The translations under genes were made by a program, and so were the position numbers. 64,000 nucleotides of DNA from Hypericibacter terrae (GTDB taxonomy: Bacteria; Pseudomonadota; Alphaproteobacteria; Dongiales; Dongiaceae): contig NZ_CP042906.1 of assembly GCF_008728855.1 (NCBI RefSeq), forward strand, positions 1,488,001 to 1,552,000, given 5' to 3'. Below are positions 25,978 through 35,230 of the stretch, one piece after another (positions within the stretch are counted from its first letter, which is position 1; each line of letters opens with the position of its first letter). A model generated the notes under the pieces. The model ran no database searches. It was not told where the DNA came from and saw only the letters and a list, made by a program, of their open reading frames with translations.

Positions 25978-26855
25978 TCATCACGGGTCCCAAGGGTGCC
26001 GCCGGCCGGCGTTTCCGGCGGCCGCATGTGGTGGTGCTGGGCAACGAGAAGGGCGGCTCGGGCAAATCGACCACGGCGATGCATCTGATCGTGGCCCTGC
26101 TGCGCGAAGGCTACAAGGTCGGCAGCCTCGATCTCGATGCGCGCCAGGGCAGCCTCAGCCGCTTCATCGCCAACCGCGCCGAGAACGGCCTCGAACTGCC
26201 GATGTCGCGCCATGTGCGCCTCGAGCAATCGGCACTCGATTCCGTCGCCGCGGCGCGCGAGGAGGAGAAGCAGCGCTTCGACGCGACCCTGGCCCAGATG
26301 GCCGACTGCGATTTCGTCGTGATCGACACGCCCGGCAGCGACAGCAATCTCTCCCGCCTCGGCCATGCGCGCGCCGACACGCTGGTGACGCCGCTCAATG
26401 ACAGCTTTCTCGATCTCGATCTGCTGGCGCGCGTCGACAGCGAAGGCCTGAAGATCCGCGGGCCCAGCACCTATGCCGAGATGGTCTGGGAGCAGAAGAA
26501 GCGCCGGGCGCTGACCGACGGCGGCTCGATCGACTGGATCGTGATGCGCAACCGCCTGGCCAGCCTGGATGCCCGCAACAAGCGGCGGATCGGCAAGCTG
26601 GTCGAGGATCTGGCGCGGCGCATCGGCTTCCGCCTCGCGCCGGGGTTCAGCGAGCGCGTGGTGTTCCGCGAACTCTTCCCGCGCGGGCTGACGCTGCTCG
26701 ACCTCGCCGATGCCGGCACCGCCCTGACCTTGTCCCATGTGGCGGCGCGCCAGGAGCTGCGCGGGCTGCTCGATGTGATCGGCCTGCCCAAGCCCGAGGA
26801 GGGCGATGGGCTGGAGAAGCGCTGGACAGAACCAGCGGCCCTCCCCAATTCTTGA
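25974..26855 (+). CDS. mipZ: MipZ-like division-plane positioning ATPase
   Basis: The 293-aa ParA-superfamily ATPase has the deviant Walker A NEKGGSGKSTT (K26 and K31), the SLDLDARQGSLSRFIANR segment and Walker B DFVVIDTPG. DLDARQ and SDSNLSRLGHARAD match MipZ rather than ParA proper. In Caulobacter MipZ binds DNA near ParB and inhibits FtsZ, so division occurs at midcell. Here it is preceded by an overlapping oxidoreductase gene and followed by VWA and J-protein genes, not by parAB, so the call rests on sequence. Confidence 0.86.
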   Translation: MIITGPKGAAGRRFRRPHVVVLGNEKGGSGKSTTAMHLIVALLREGYKVGSLDLDARQGSLSRFIANRAENGLELPMSRHVRLEQSALDSVAAAREEEKQRFDATLAQMADCDFVVIDTPGSDSNLSRLGHARADTLVTPLNDSFLDLDLLARVDSEGLKIRGPSTYAEMVWEQKKRRALTDGGSIDWIVMRNRLASLDARNKRRIGKLVEDLARRIGFRLAPGFSERVVFRELFPRGLTLLDLADAGTALTLSHVAARQELRGLLDVIGLPKPEEGDGLEKRWTEPAALPNS

Positions 26856-26884
26856 GGGGAGTTCCCAGATGAGGCGGTACCGCC

Positions 26885-27607
26885 ATGGCGTCGTCTCGAG
26901 ACAAGCTGCCGACCGGTAAACCGGCCAACGCGCCGGCGCAGGACGTTGCCCAGTTCCTGGCCAAGCTGGCCGCGGTCCCCACACCGCGCAAGGGCGGCGA
27001 GCGCGGCCGGCTGCTGTTCGGCCTCGACGCCACCGCCAGCCGCCAGGCGACCTGGGATCGCGCCTGCCAGATCCAGGCCGAAATGTTCACGGCGGCGGCC
27101 CAGCTGGGCGGCCTCGACATCCAATTGGCCTATTATCGCGGCTTCGGCGAGTTCAAGGCGGCGCCCTGGCTTTCGGACAGCGCGACCCTGCAGCGCCTGA
27201 TGGGCAGTGTCTCCTGTCTCGGCGGCAAGACCCAGATCGGCAAGCTGCTGCGCCACGCGCTGATCGAGACCAAGGCGAAGCGCATCAACGCCGTGGTCTT
27301 CATCGGCGACGCCATGGAGGAGGACGGCGATACGCTCTGCCACCAGGCGGGCGAGCTCGGCGTCCTGGGCGTGCCGCTGTTCATGTTCCATGAGCGCGGC
27401 GAGGCGCTGGCCGCCGAGACCTTCAAGCAGATGGCGACCCTGTCGGGCGGCGCCTATTGCCGCTTCGATTCGAGCAGCGCCGATGCCTTGCGCGACCTGC
27501 TGCGGGCGGTCGCGGTCTTCGCGACCGGCGGGCGCGCCGCGCTCGAGGATCACTCGCGCCGCCAGGGCGGCGGCGCGCTGCTGCTGACGCGCCAACTGAA
27601 ACGCTGA
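26885..27607 (+). CDS. VWA-domain-like conserved protein
   Basis: The 240-aa soluble protein has a von Willebrand A-like core: GRLLFGLDATASRQATWDRA with a DxTxS metal site (Asp48-Ser52), then GLDIQLAYYRGFGEFKAAPW and INAVVFIGDAMEEDGDTLCH. It lies 29 bases after mipZ and 15 before the J protein, suggesting one unit. The metal-ion adhesion site suggests a protein-protein scaffold; partners are unknown. Confidence 0.78.
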   Translation: MASSRDKLPTGKPANAPAQDVAQFLAKLAAVPTPRKGGERGRLLFGLDATASRQATWDRACQIQAEMFTAAAQLGGLDIQLAYYRGFGEFKAAPWLSDSATLQRLMGSVSCLGGKTQIGKLLRHALIETKAKRINAVVFIGDAMEEDGDTLCHQAGELGVLGVPLFMFHERGEALAAETFKQMATLSGGAYCRFDSSSADALRDLLRAVAVFATGGRAALEDHSRRQGGGALLLTRQLKR

Positions 27608-27622
27608 GCTCCGGGAGCGGCG

Positions 27623-28363
27623 ATGGTCGCCTATTTCTTCCTCGGGATCGTCGTGCTGGCGGTGCTGCTGCTGCTGATCAGGTCGGTGGCGACCGTCGAT
27701 GCGGCCATGCTGGCGCGCCTGGTGAAGGGCTTCGCGATCGCCATCGTCTTCATCGGCGTTGCTTATCTGATCGTCGCCGGCCGCGCCGGGCTCATCGCGG
27801 CGGCGCTGCCGATCGGCGTGCCGATCCTGCTGCTCTGGCTGCGCCACCGCCGTTCGCTCGCGGGCGCCGGGGGGACCTGGGACGCGGGCACCCGGCCCAG
27901 CGGCGGCGGGCGCTCCGATGTCGAGACCGCCTTCTTCGCCATGACGCTCGATCACGCCTCGGGCCGGCTCGATGGCTGGATCAAGAAATCGAAGTTCGCC
28001 GGGCGGCGCCTGAGCGAGCTCGCCCGCGACGAATTGCTCGAGCTGCGCCGTGAGGTGGCGGGCGATCCCGATTCCGTCTCGGTGCTCGAGGCCTTTCTCG
28101 ATCGTGCCCACGGGCCTGACTGGCGCGGCGCCGGTGGCGGTGCTGGCGATCAGGCCGGTTCAAGCGCGGGTGCCGCCAGCAGCAGCGGCGCCATGACGCG
28201 CGACGAGGCCTATGAGGTGCTGGGCCTCAAGCCCGGCGCGAAAGAGTCCGAGATTCGCGACGCGCACCACCGCTTGATGAAGAAGCTCCATCCCGACCAG
28301 GGCGGCTCCGATTACCTCGCCGCCCGCGTCAACCGGGCCCGCGACATCTTGCTCGGGACCTGA
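27623..28363 (+). CDS. membrane-anchored J-domain protein (Tim14/Pam18-like)
   Basis: The 246-aa protein has N-terminal membrane helices (VAYFFLGIVVLAVLLLLI, then about 45-72), a helical middle region (about 100-150), a Gly/Ser linker and a C-terminal J domain from about residue 191. The HPD motif is at 223-225 (LMKKLHPDQGG) with AYEVLGLKPGAKESEIRDAH before it. N-terminal anchor plus C-terminal J domain is the arrangement of mitochondrial Tim14/Pam18 and its alphaproteobacterial relatives. It likely recruits DnaK to the inner membrane. Confidence 0.85.
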   Translation: MVAYFFLGIVVLAVLLLLIRSVATVDAAMLARLVKGFAIAIVFIGVAYLIVAGRAGLIAAALPIGVPILLLWLRHRRSLAGAGGTWDAGTRPSGGGRSDVETAFFAMTLDHASGRLDGWIKKSKFAGRRLSELARDELLELRREVAGDPDSVSVLEAFLDRAHGPDWRGAGGGAGDQAGSSAGAASSSGAMTRDEAYEVLGLKPGAKESEIRDAHHRLMKKLHPDQGGSDYLAARVNRARDILLGT

Positions 28364-28513
28364 TCGGGCGTTCATACCGTTTTCATTTGATGGCCCGCTA
28401 AATCTCACGATCTGTGTGAAATAGAGGCCGCGAGACCCCTCCCGTTGCATCCCCGGAGGGCCCATGGCACAAAGGCCAGCGCTGCCGGGGACCCGGCAAT
28501 TGGGGAAATTAAT

Positions 28514-29398
28514 ATGTCAAAACAAAGAGTTCGTAAGGCCATCTTCCCCGTTGGGGGGCTCGGAGTCCGGTTCCTGCCGGCGACCAAGGCGATGCCCAAG
28601 GAAATGCTGCCGGTGGTCGACAAGCCGCTGATTCAATATGCGGTGGAAGAGGCCAAGGCGGCCGGGATCGAGCAGTTCATCTTCGTCACCGGCCGCGGCA
28701 AGACCGCGATCGAGGATCACTTCGACCAGTCCTTCGAGCTGCAGGCGACCCTGACCGAGCGCGGCAAGAAGCGCGAGCTCGCTCTCCTCGAGGAGATGCG
28801 GCTGCAGCCGGGCCAGGTTCTCTATGTGCGCCAGCAGGAGCCGCTGGGTCTGGGCCATGCCGTCTGGTGCGCGCGCCACATGATCCAGGACGAGCCGGTG
28901 GCGGTGCTGCTGGCCGACGATCTGGTCAAGGCGGCGACACCCTGCCTCAAGCAGATGGTCGATGCCCAGGCCGAGGTTGGCGGCAACGTCATCGCCGTCA
29001 TGGATGTGGCGCCGTCCCAGACCGACAAATATGGAATCGTGAAGCCGGGCGCCACCAAGGGGCGCATGGTCGAGGTGCAGGGGCTGGTCGAGAAGCCGGC
29101 GCCGGCTTCGGCACCTTCGACGCTGGCCGTCATCGGCCGCTATATCCTGCAGCCTTCGCTGTTCGAGCTGCTGGCGCGCCATGAGCGCGGCGCCGGAAAC
29201 GAGATCCAGCTCACCGACGCGATGGCCAAGATGATCGGCACCATGCCGTTCCACGGTTATCGCTTCGAAGGCACGCGGTACGATTGCGGCGACAAGGCCG
29301 GCTTCGTCGAGGCGACCGTGGCCTATGCGCTGGAGCACGACACGATCGGCAAGCCGGCGCGCGAGATGCTGCGCCGCCTGGCCAGGAATTTGGACTGA
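28514..29398 (+). CDS. galU: UTP-glucose-1-phosphate uridylyltransferase
   Basis: The 294-aa enzyme has AIFPVGGLGVRFLPATKAMP, KEMLPVVDKPLIQYAVEEA, the EITDQ-like loop and LADDLVKAATPCLKQM, plus DKYGIVKPG, all GalU hallmarks. It makes UDP-glucose from UTP and glucose-1-phosphate. The start at 28514 gives MSKQRVRKAIFP; a further upstream ATG lacks similarity. It is followed by ugd (58 bases) and pgm/pmm (61 bases), a UDP-sugar supply operon for exopolysaccharide or LPS. Confidence 0.95.
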   Translation: MSKQRVRKAIFPVGGLGVRFLPATKAMPKEMLPVVDKPLIQYAVEEAKAAGIEQFIFVTGRGKTAIEDHFDQSFELQATLTERGKKRELALLEEMRLQPGQVLYVRQQEPLGLGHAVWCARHMIQDEPVAVLLADDLVKAATPCLKQMVDAQAEVGGNVIAVMDVAPSQTDKYGIVKPGATKGRMVEVQGLVEKPAPASAPSTLAVIGRYILQPSLFELLARHERGAGNEIQLTDAMAKMIGTMPFHGYRFEGTRYDCGDKAGFVEATVAYALEHDTIGKPAREMLRRLARNLD

Positions 29399-29456
29399 TC
29401 GCTCTCATTGATTTGAGTCATCTGCGCTTGCGCGCCACCGAAGGGAAACATCTCGC

Positions 29457-30791
29457 ATGAAGGTCGTCATGATCGGCGCCGGCTATGTCGGCTTGGTGTC
29501 CGGTGCCTGCTTCTCGGAATTCGGCGTCGAGGTCGCTTGCGTCGACAAGGACGCGAACCGGATCCGCGATCTGATCGAGGGCCGCATCCCGATCTACGAG
29601 CCGGGGCTCGAGGATCTAGTGCGCGACAACAGCAAAGCCGGCAGGCTCTCCTTCTCGACCGACCTGAATGCCGCCATGGCGGGGGCCGAGGCCGTCTTCA
29701 TCGCGGTCGGCACGCCCTCGCGGCGCGGCGACGGCCATGCCGATCTCAGCTACGTCTATCAGGCGGCGCGCGAGATCGCGGCGACCCTGACGGGTTACAC
29801 CGTGATCGTGACCAAATCGACGGTGCCGGTCGGCACCGGGCGGCGCGTGGCGGAGATCATCCGCGAGGTCCGGCCCGACGCGCAGTTCGACGTGGTGTCG
29901 AATCCGGAGTTCCTGCGCGAAGGCTCGGCCATCAACGATTTCATGCGGCCCGACCGCATCGTGATCGGGACCGAGACCGAGCGCGCGCGCGACGTGATGC
30001 GCCGGCTCTACCGGCCGCTCTATCTGATCGAGACCCCGATCGTCTTCACCGGGCTCGAGACCTCGGAGCTGATCAAATACGCCGCCAACAGCTTCCTCGC
30101 GACCAAGATCACCTTCATCAACGAGATCGCCGATCTCTGCGAGAAGGTCGGCGCCGACGTGCATGACGTGGCGCGCGGCATCGGCCTCGATGGCCGCATC
30201 GGCCGCAAGTTCCTCCATCCGGGCCCGGGCTTCGGCGGCTCCTGCTTTCCCAAGGACACGCTGGCCCTGGTGCGCACGGCGCAAGAGGCCGATGCGCCGT
30301 TGCGGATCATCGAGCAGGTGGTCGCGTCCAACGACGCGCGGAAGGTCTCGATGGTGAGCCGGGTGACCAATGCCGTCGGCGGCAATGTCCGCGGCAAGAC
30401 CATCGCGGTGCTGGGCCTCACCTTCAAGCCCAACACCGACGACATGCGCGACAGCCCGAGCCTCGTGATCCTGCCCCGCCTGCTGGAGCAGGGCGCCAAG
30501 GTCAGGGCCTTCGACCCGGAAGGCATGGGCGAAGCGCGCAAGCAGATGCCCGACGTCGATTATTGCGGCTCGGCGGAGGACGCCATGTCGGGCGCCGACT
30601 GCCTGCTGCTGCTGACCGAATGGAACGAGTTCCGCGCGCTCGACCCGCGCCGCATCAAGGCCCTGCTGGGAAAGCCCGTCGTGGTCGATCTGCGCAATGT
30701 CTATAATCCGGCCGAGATGCGCGCCGCCGGCCTGACCTATACCAGTGTCGGCCGCCCCGCCGGCTCCAGTTCCAGCTCGGAACCGGCCTGA
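29457..30791 (+). CDS. ugd: UDP-glucose 6-dehydrogenase
   Basis: The 444-aa enzyme begins [20 protein letters not shown] (NAD-binding Rossmann fold), with [10 protein letters not shown] and [14 protein letters not shown] and the catalytic Cys263 in [11 protein letters not shown]. It ends with a C-terminal NAD/UDP domain ([20 protein letters not shown]). It converts UDP-glucose to UDP-glucuronate in two NAD-linked steps. It follows galU and precedes the phosphohexomutase, so the operon provides UDP-glucuronate for extracellular polysaccharide. Confidence 0.96.
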   Translation: MKVVMIGAGYVGLVSGACFSEFGVEVACVDKDANRIRDLIEGRIPIYEPGLEDLVRDNSKAGRLSFSTDLNAAMAGAEAVFIAVGTPSRRGDGHADLSYVYQAAREIAATLTGYTVIVTKSTVPVGTGRRVAEIIREVRPDAQFDVVSNPEFLREGSAINDFMRPDRIVIGTETERARDVMRRLYRPLYLIETPIVFTGLETSELIKYAANSFLATKITFINEIADLCEKVGADVHDVARGIGLDGRIGRKFLHPGPGFGGSCFPKDTLALVRTAQEADAPLRIIEQVVASNDARKVSMVSRVTNAVGGNVRGKTIAVLGLTFKPNTDDMRDSPSLVILPRLLEQGAKVRAFDPEGMGEARKQMPDVDYCGSAEDAMSGADCLLLLTEWNEFRALDPRRIKALLGKPVVVDLRNVYNPAEMRAAGLTYTSVGRPAGSSSSSEPA

Positions 30792-30852
30792 GACCGGCGC
30801 GTTACTTCAGGTCCCTGGCACCCCGCCGCTCATCGTCACCGCAGAGAATCCC

Positions 30853-32265
30853 ATGAACGACGCCCATCGCTTCGATCCGACTGTGTTGCGCGAATATGAC
30901 ATCCGCGGTCTCGTCGGCAAGACGCTTTCGGCCGCCGATGCCCTGGCGGTCGGCCGTGCCTTCGGCACGGTGCTGGTCGAGGCCGGCGCCTTGAATGTCT
31001 GTCTCGGACAGGATGGCCGCCTGAGCTCGCCCGAGCTCGCGGACGCCGTGGCCGAGGGTCTGTCGGGCTGCGGGCTCGAGGTCTGGCGGGTCGGCATCGG
31101 CCCGACGCCCATGCTCTATTTCGCGACCACCGTGCTCCAGGCTGGCGGCGGCATCATGGTGACGGGCTCGCACAATCCCGCCGCCTATAACGGCTTCAAG
31201 ATGATGAAGGGCCGCGAGGCCTTTCATGGCGACCAGATCCGGGATCTCGGCCGGATCGCGGGCGCGGGCGCCTACAAGTCGCAGGGGGCCAAGGGCCAGA
31301 TCCTCGAGCGGCCGCTGCTCGACCGCTATGTCGAGCGCCTGACCAAGGACTATCGCGGCGACCGCGAGCTCACGGTCTGCTGGGATGCGGGCAACGGCTC
31401 GGCGGGGGAGGCCATGCGCCGCCTGACGGCGGCCCTGCCGGGGCGCCATATCCTGCTGAACGAGACCATCGACGGCACCTTCCCGGCGCATCACCCCGAT
31501 CCCACGGTCCCCGACAATCTGAAGCAGCTCCAGGCCAAGGTGACCGAGACCAAGGCCGATCTCGGCATCGCCTTCGACGGCGATGGCGACCGGATCGGCG
31601 TGGTGGACGAGAAGACCCGCATCCTCTGGGGCGATCAGCTGATGGTGCTGCTGGCGCAGGACGTGCTGGCCGATCGGCCGGGCTCGACCATCATCGCCGA
31701 CGTCAAGGCGAGCCAGGTTTTGTTCGACGAGATCGCCAAGGCCGGCGGCCAGCCGCTGATGTGGCGCACCGGCCATTCGCTCATCAAGGCGAAGATGGCG
31801 GAGACGGGCGCGCCGCTGGCCGGCGAAATGAGCGGCCATATCTTCTTCGCCGACCGCTATTACGGCTATGACGACGCGCTCTATGCGGCGGTGCGGTTGC
31901 TCTCGATCATGGCGCGGCGCACCGAAACGCTGGGTGCGCTCCGCGACCGGATGCCGGCGGTCGTGAACACGCCCGAGCTGCGCTTTCCCTCGACCGAGGA
32001 GCGCAAGTTCAAGGTCGTGGAGGAGGTCAAGGCGCGCCTCAAGCAGAAGGGCGCCACGGTCTCCGACATCGACGGCGTGCGCGTGAGCACGCCCGACGGC
32101 TGGTGGCTGCTGCGCGCCTCCAACACCCAGGACGTGCTGGTCGTGCGCTGCGAGGCGCGCGACGAGAAGGGCCTCGACCGGCTCAAGGCCCAGGTGGTCG
32201 AGGCGCTGGGGCAGAGCGGCGTCGCCGCCCCGGATTTCAGCGGCAAGGCCAACGCCGGCCACTGA
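30853..32265 (+). CDS. phosphomannomutase/phosphoglucomutase
   Basis: The 470-aa enzyme has [20 protein letters not shown], the active-site phosphoserine Ser106 in [13 protein letters not shown], metal-binding [11 protein letters not shown] and sugar-binding [19 protein letters not shown], as in bacterial PMM/PGM (AlgC type). It interconverts 6- and 1-phosphates of glucose or mannose, feeding galU. The start at 30853 is chosen for family fit; the earlier ATG at 30745 overlaps ugd out of frame. It is the third gene of the UDP-sugar unit. Confidence 0.93.
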   Translation: MNDAHRFDPTVLREYDIRGLVGKTLSAADALAVGRAFGTVLVEAGALNVCLGQDGRLSSPELADAVAEGLSGCGLEVWRVGIGPTPMLYFATTVLQAGGGIMVTGSHNPAAYNGFKMMKGREAFHGDQIRDLGRIAGAGAYKSQGAKGQILERPLLDRYVERLTKDYRGDRELTVCWDAGNGSAGEAMRRLTAALPGRHILLNETIDGTFPAHHPDPTVPDNLKQLQAKVTETKADLGIAFDGDGDRIGVVDEKTRILWGDQLMVLLAQDVLADRPGSTIIADVKASQVLFDEIAKAGGQPLMWRTGHSLIKAKMAETGAPLAGEMSGHIFFADRYYGYDDALYAAVRLLSIMARRTETLGALRDRMPAVVNTPELRFPSTEERKFKVVEEVKARLKQKGATVSDIDGVRVSTPDGWWLLRASNTQDVLVVRCEARDEKGLDRLKAQVVEALGQSGVAAPDFSGKANAGH

Positions 32266-32476
32266 ACAGCGGTTTCCGCCGCTCATGCCGTGATTCCCGG
32301 CCGCCGAGGCTGTTGGAATCGCGGCGGGCGTCACGCCAATTTATGCCGATTTGGCCCCTCGCTTTTGTTAGCGAGCCGGTAACTCCTGGCGCGTCCAATG
32401 AATACTCGGCTATGAGCGTCGGCGCCGGTGGCGGCGCCCTAGCGACTTATGCGCTCAAGCCGCAGGGAGATCCGCC

Positions 32477-32902
32477 ATGTCACGGACTCGCTCGGTCATT
32501 GTCGGCCTGCTCGGCTTCGCGCTCTATCTGGTGCTGAATTTCGACACGATCCAGCGCCAGCTGGTCGATTTCGACAATGCGTGGCTGTGCGGCCTCGGGC
32601 TCACGCTGACCTTGTCGGCCTGGGCGCTGGAAGGCCGGGGTCCGGTCATCAGGCTGATCTGGGTTCTGGCGGCGCCCGTCTTCGGTTCGATGGTCGGCTA
32701 TGGCCTGCCGATCCTGAGCGATTACCTGTTGAGCGGCTATCTTCGGAACCTGTCGCTCGCGCAATGGACCCGGCTCGCGGTCATTCAGCCCTACCTGCCG
32801 GCACGCCTCTGGATGCTTTCCGCCCTGCTGCTGGTCCTCTCGCTGATCAATCACCAGCTCCTCAGCCTGCGCCACCAGACGACCGCCAAGGGGCAGTCGT
32901 GA
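32477..32902 (+). CDS. four-helix membrane protein of unknown function (copy 1 of a tandem pair)
   Basis: The 141-aa protein has about four hydrophobic segments: RSVIVGLLGFALYLVLNF, AWLCGLGLTLTLSAWALEG, VLAAPVFGSMVGYGLPILSD and LWMLSALLLVLSLINHQLLS. It is clearly paralogous to the next gene, with shared patterns R-RSxIVxxxGFxLYLxLNFDxIxR and GSxVGY, and the same ending LLxLSxxNHxL. I cannot name a family. Confidence 0.72.
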   Translation: MSRTRSVIVGLLGFALYLVLNFDTIQRQLVDFDNAWLCGLGLTLTLSAWALEGRGPVIRLIWVLAAPVFGSMVGYGLPILSDYLLSGYLRNLSLAQWTRLAVIQPYLPARLWMLSALLLVLSLINHQLLSLRHQTTAKGQS

Positions 32903-32975
32903 GCCTGCCCTAGGCGTGCCAAATTTCCGCATCACGTTGAGCCACAAAGTGGACCGAGGTTGAAGCATTGGGGCG

Positions 32976-33431
32976 ATGGGTATGATGAAGCAACCTTATG
33001 GGCTAAGGGTTCGTTCGATCATCGTTGCGTGGGCCGGGTTCGGGCTTTACCTCGCTTTGAATTTCGACCTCATTGAGCGGCACCTGGCGGCCCATGGCTT
33101 CATGGCTCCCTATCTGATCGGCTTAGGACTGGTTGTTACTGCTTCCGCATGGCGGTTCGAGAATCGCGACTTCAGGTCGAGAATGACTTGGGCGCTTCTG
33201 TCGCCAATCGTCGGGTCGGTCGTTGGCTACACGGCCGCCACCATCATCCACCTGACAACGGAACGTCTCTATATCGGGACGTCAATCGAATGGGTCGTGA
33301 TTGCGACTGTGGCGCCGTACATGATGCTTTGTCTGTGGGTGCTTTCGATGTTGCTTCTGGCCCTATCGATCGCCAATCATCGGCTGTCGAGGTTGTGGTC
33401 TCAGGCGGCGATTGAAGGGCAGCAACCATGA
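32976..33431 (+). CDS. four-helix membrane protein of unknown function (copy 2 of a tandem pair)
   Basis: The 151-aa protein mirrors its upstream paralogue helix for helix (IIVAWAGFGLYLALNFD, APYLIGLGLVVTASAWRFE, LLSPIVGSVVGYTAATIIH, LWVLSMLLLALSIANHRLS). An ATG at 32982 is an alternative start. Its base composition looks less GC-rich than copy 1, hinting at a more recent acquisition or relaxed codon use. Its stop overlaps the start of the broken small gene (ATGA). Confidence 0.72.
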   Translation: MGMMKQPYGLRVRSIIVAWAGFGLYLALNFDLIERHLAAHGFMAPYLIGLGLVVTASAWRFENRDFRSRMTWALLSPIVGSVVGYTAATIIHLTTERLYIGTSIEWVVIATVAPYMMLCLWVLSMLLLALSIANHRLSRLWSQAAIEGQQP

Positions 33432-33655
33432 ATTATGCTGATGGCCAGCAAGTCCGGTTGAACGACAGGGTCGAGATTTGGGACGGCAACCAGGGCACGG
33501 TCGTTTGCTCGATCGATAGCAGGGAATTCTCGGCAGCGTAGCCGGAATCCGAATGGGCCTATTTGACTGCCGGTATTCTCATCGACTCGGAACGAGCAGG
33601 GTTGCTGCACTTCACCGAGCCGGAGAAATCATTGAGGCTCGTCAGTCGCGGCTGA
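33428..33655 (+). pseudogene. small conserved protein interrupted by an in-frame TAG
   Basis: From the ATG at 33428 the frame reads MNYADGQQVRLNDRVEIWDG..., meets TAG at 33539-33541, and then continues in frame PESEWAYLTAGILIDSERAG to a TGA at 33653. The whole 75-codon frame resembles small proteins I recall beginning DGQxVRLGDRV and continuing YPxxxWxYLxxGVMIxF, where a tyrosine stands at the stop position. The gene is therefore probably a nonsense-mutated pseudogene. The start overlaps the previous gene's stop and a strong terminator follows, as in an intact operon end. Confidence 0.68.
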
Positions 33656-33662
33656 CGCAACG

Positions 33663-33697
33663 AAAAACGCCGCCGGATGGTTCCCGGCGGCGCTTTT
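33663..33697. terminator. bidirectional terminator
   Basis: A perfect 9-bp stem (33668-33676 with 33684-33692) with a 7-base loop has AAAAA on its left and CTTTTG on its right. It can end transcription of the membrane-protein unit on the plus strand and of the carboxypeptidase gene on the minus strand. Confidence 0.85.
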
Positions 33698-33740
33698 GAA
33701 TTCGAAGACTGTGGAAGAGGGGAGGGATACCGCCCGGCGC

Positions 33741-35078
33741 TTACTGGGCGTTGTCGGCGACCGTCGCGGTCGTGGTCTTGATCACCAGGCAGGCGGTGCC
33801 GAGCTTGCGCAGGCCCTTGCAGGCGGTCTCCGCATCGGCCTGCGTCAGGCCAATGAGGCGCGAGCGGTACATGGTCGCCCCGGTATGGGTCTTGGATTCG
33901 TCGACCAGGATGTGCGCGTCCACCAGTCCGCGATATTCGCGCTGGGCGTTGGTCGCGGCGAGCTTGGCCGGGGCATATTTCAGGAAGGCGCCGACCTGGA
34001 CGCCCCAGCCGCCATCGGGCGGGACCGCGGCATTCGAGCCTTCGCCATTGTCGCCCGTATCGACATCGCCCTCGCCCGTCGTGCTCGCCGCATCGGCAAG
34101 CGTCAGGGCGTTCTCGGGCATGTTCGCGGCTTCGACCATGGCGTTGGTGTCGGTCTGATCGTTGAGCGAGGCGATCGCGACGCCCAGATCGGCCGGCTTC
34201 ACGCCCGGCACGACGGTGTTGCGGTCGCGGCCATTGTCGGCCATCGCCATCTCGGCAAAGCCGCCATCGAGGAGCTTGGCCATCTGCTGGTCGCGGGCGG
34301 AGGGCGACTTGCCGCCCAGCACCACGCCGATCACGCGCTGATTGTTACGGATGGCGGAGGTCACGAGATTGAAACCCGAGGCGCGGATATAGCCGGTCTT
34401 GAGACCGTCGGCGCCGTCATAGGCCACCATCAGGCGGTTATGCGTCTTGATCGTGCGGCCGCCCCAGACGAACTTCGTCACGCCGAAGTAATGGTAATAC
34501 TGCGGGAAGTCGGTCATCAGCGCGCGGGCCAGCACGGCCAGGTCGCGGGCCGTGGTGTGCTGCCGGGTGTCGGGCAGGCCCGAGGCGTTCTCGAAATTCG
34601 TGCTCGCCATGCCGAGCGCGCGGGCCTTCTTGGTCATCAGGTCGGCGAAATTGTCTTCCGTGCCGCCGATGGCTTCCCCGACCACGACCGCGGCGTCGTT
34701 CGCGGACTGGATGATGATGGCGAGGATGGCCTTTTCCACCTTGATGGTGTCGCCGGCATTCAGGCCGAGCTTCGTCGCCGGCTGCGCCTCGGCGTGGGAG
34801 GACACATAAAGGCCGTCATCCAGCTTTAGCTTGCCCTTCTCGAGCGAGTCGAAAAGGAGATAGAGCGTCATCATCTTGGTGAGAGACGCAGGGTAGTTCT
34901 GGACGTCGGCATTGCGGGCGTGGAGGACCTCCCCGCTGGAGGCGTCGATCACGATATCGGCGTACCCGGCCCAGGCCCGGTTTTCGCCGATGCCCGACGA
35001 GACCAGGACAGCGACCAGGGCGGCCGCACCCACGAGGGCGGCCCGGAAGGCTTTGCGAACGGTCGAATCGAGCTTCAT
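33741..35078 (-). CDS. D-alanyl-D-alanine carboxypeptidase with C-terminal SPOR domain
   Basis: The 445-aa protein has a signal sequence (about 8-37, FRAALVGAAALVAVLVSSGI), then the S11 peptidase motifs: SLTK (Ser65, Lys68), SAND in QSANDAAVV, and KTG in DGLKTGYIRASG. A linker rich in Asp/Gly leads to a SPOR domain (WGVQVGAFLKYAPAKLAAT...) that binds denuded peptidoglycan at the division site. It trims the terminal D-Ala of peptide stems in the periplasm. The start at 35078 is chosen because the upstream extension is not signal-like. Confidence 0.92.
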   Translation of the reverse strand: MKLDSTVRKAFRAALVGAAALVAVLVSSGIGENRAWAGYADIVIDASSGEVLHARNADVQNYPASLTKMMTLYLLFDSLEKGKLKLDDGLYVSSHAEAQPATKLGLNAGDTIKVEKAILAIIIQSANDAAVVVGEAIGGTEDNFADLMTKKARALGMASTNFENASGLPDTRQHTTARDLAVLARALMTDFPQYYHYFGVTKFVWGGRTIKTHNRLMVAYDGADGLKTGYIRASGFNLVTSAIRNNQRVIGVVLGGKSPSARDQQMAKLLDGGFAEMAMADNGRDRNTVVPGVKPADLGVAIASLNDQTDTNAMVEAANMPENALTLADAASTTGEGDVDTGDNGEGSNAAVPPDGGWGVQVGAFLKYAPAKLAATNAQREYRGLVDAHILVDESKTHTGATMYRSRLIGLTQADAETACKGLRKLGTACLVIKTTTATVADNAQ

Positions 35079-35230
35079 CCCCTCAGTATCCCATCCCGGG
35101 GTTAACGCCCCCTGAGTCGAAGGCGTAAACCTAAAAAGAATCAAGAATCTTGTCTAGCTAAACACTGGGTCTTTAAGATTGCTTTAACGTCACCCTCTAG
35201 AGACCGGGCCATTTGCCCCGCAAGGCATTG

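Noticed and set aside
26838-26875. CTCCCC...GGGGAG hairpin at the mipZ stop considered as a terminator
   Set aside because: Short 6-bp stem with no T-run, and the VWA gene follows closely on the same strand.
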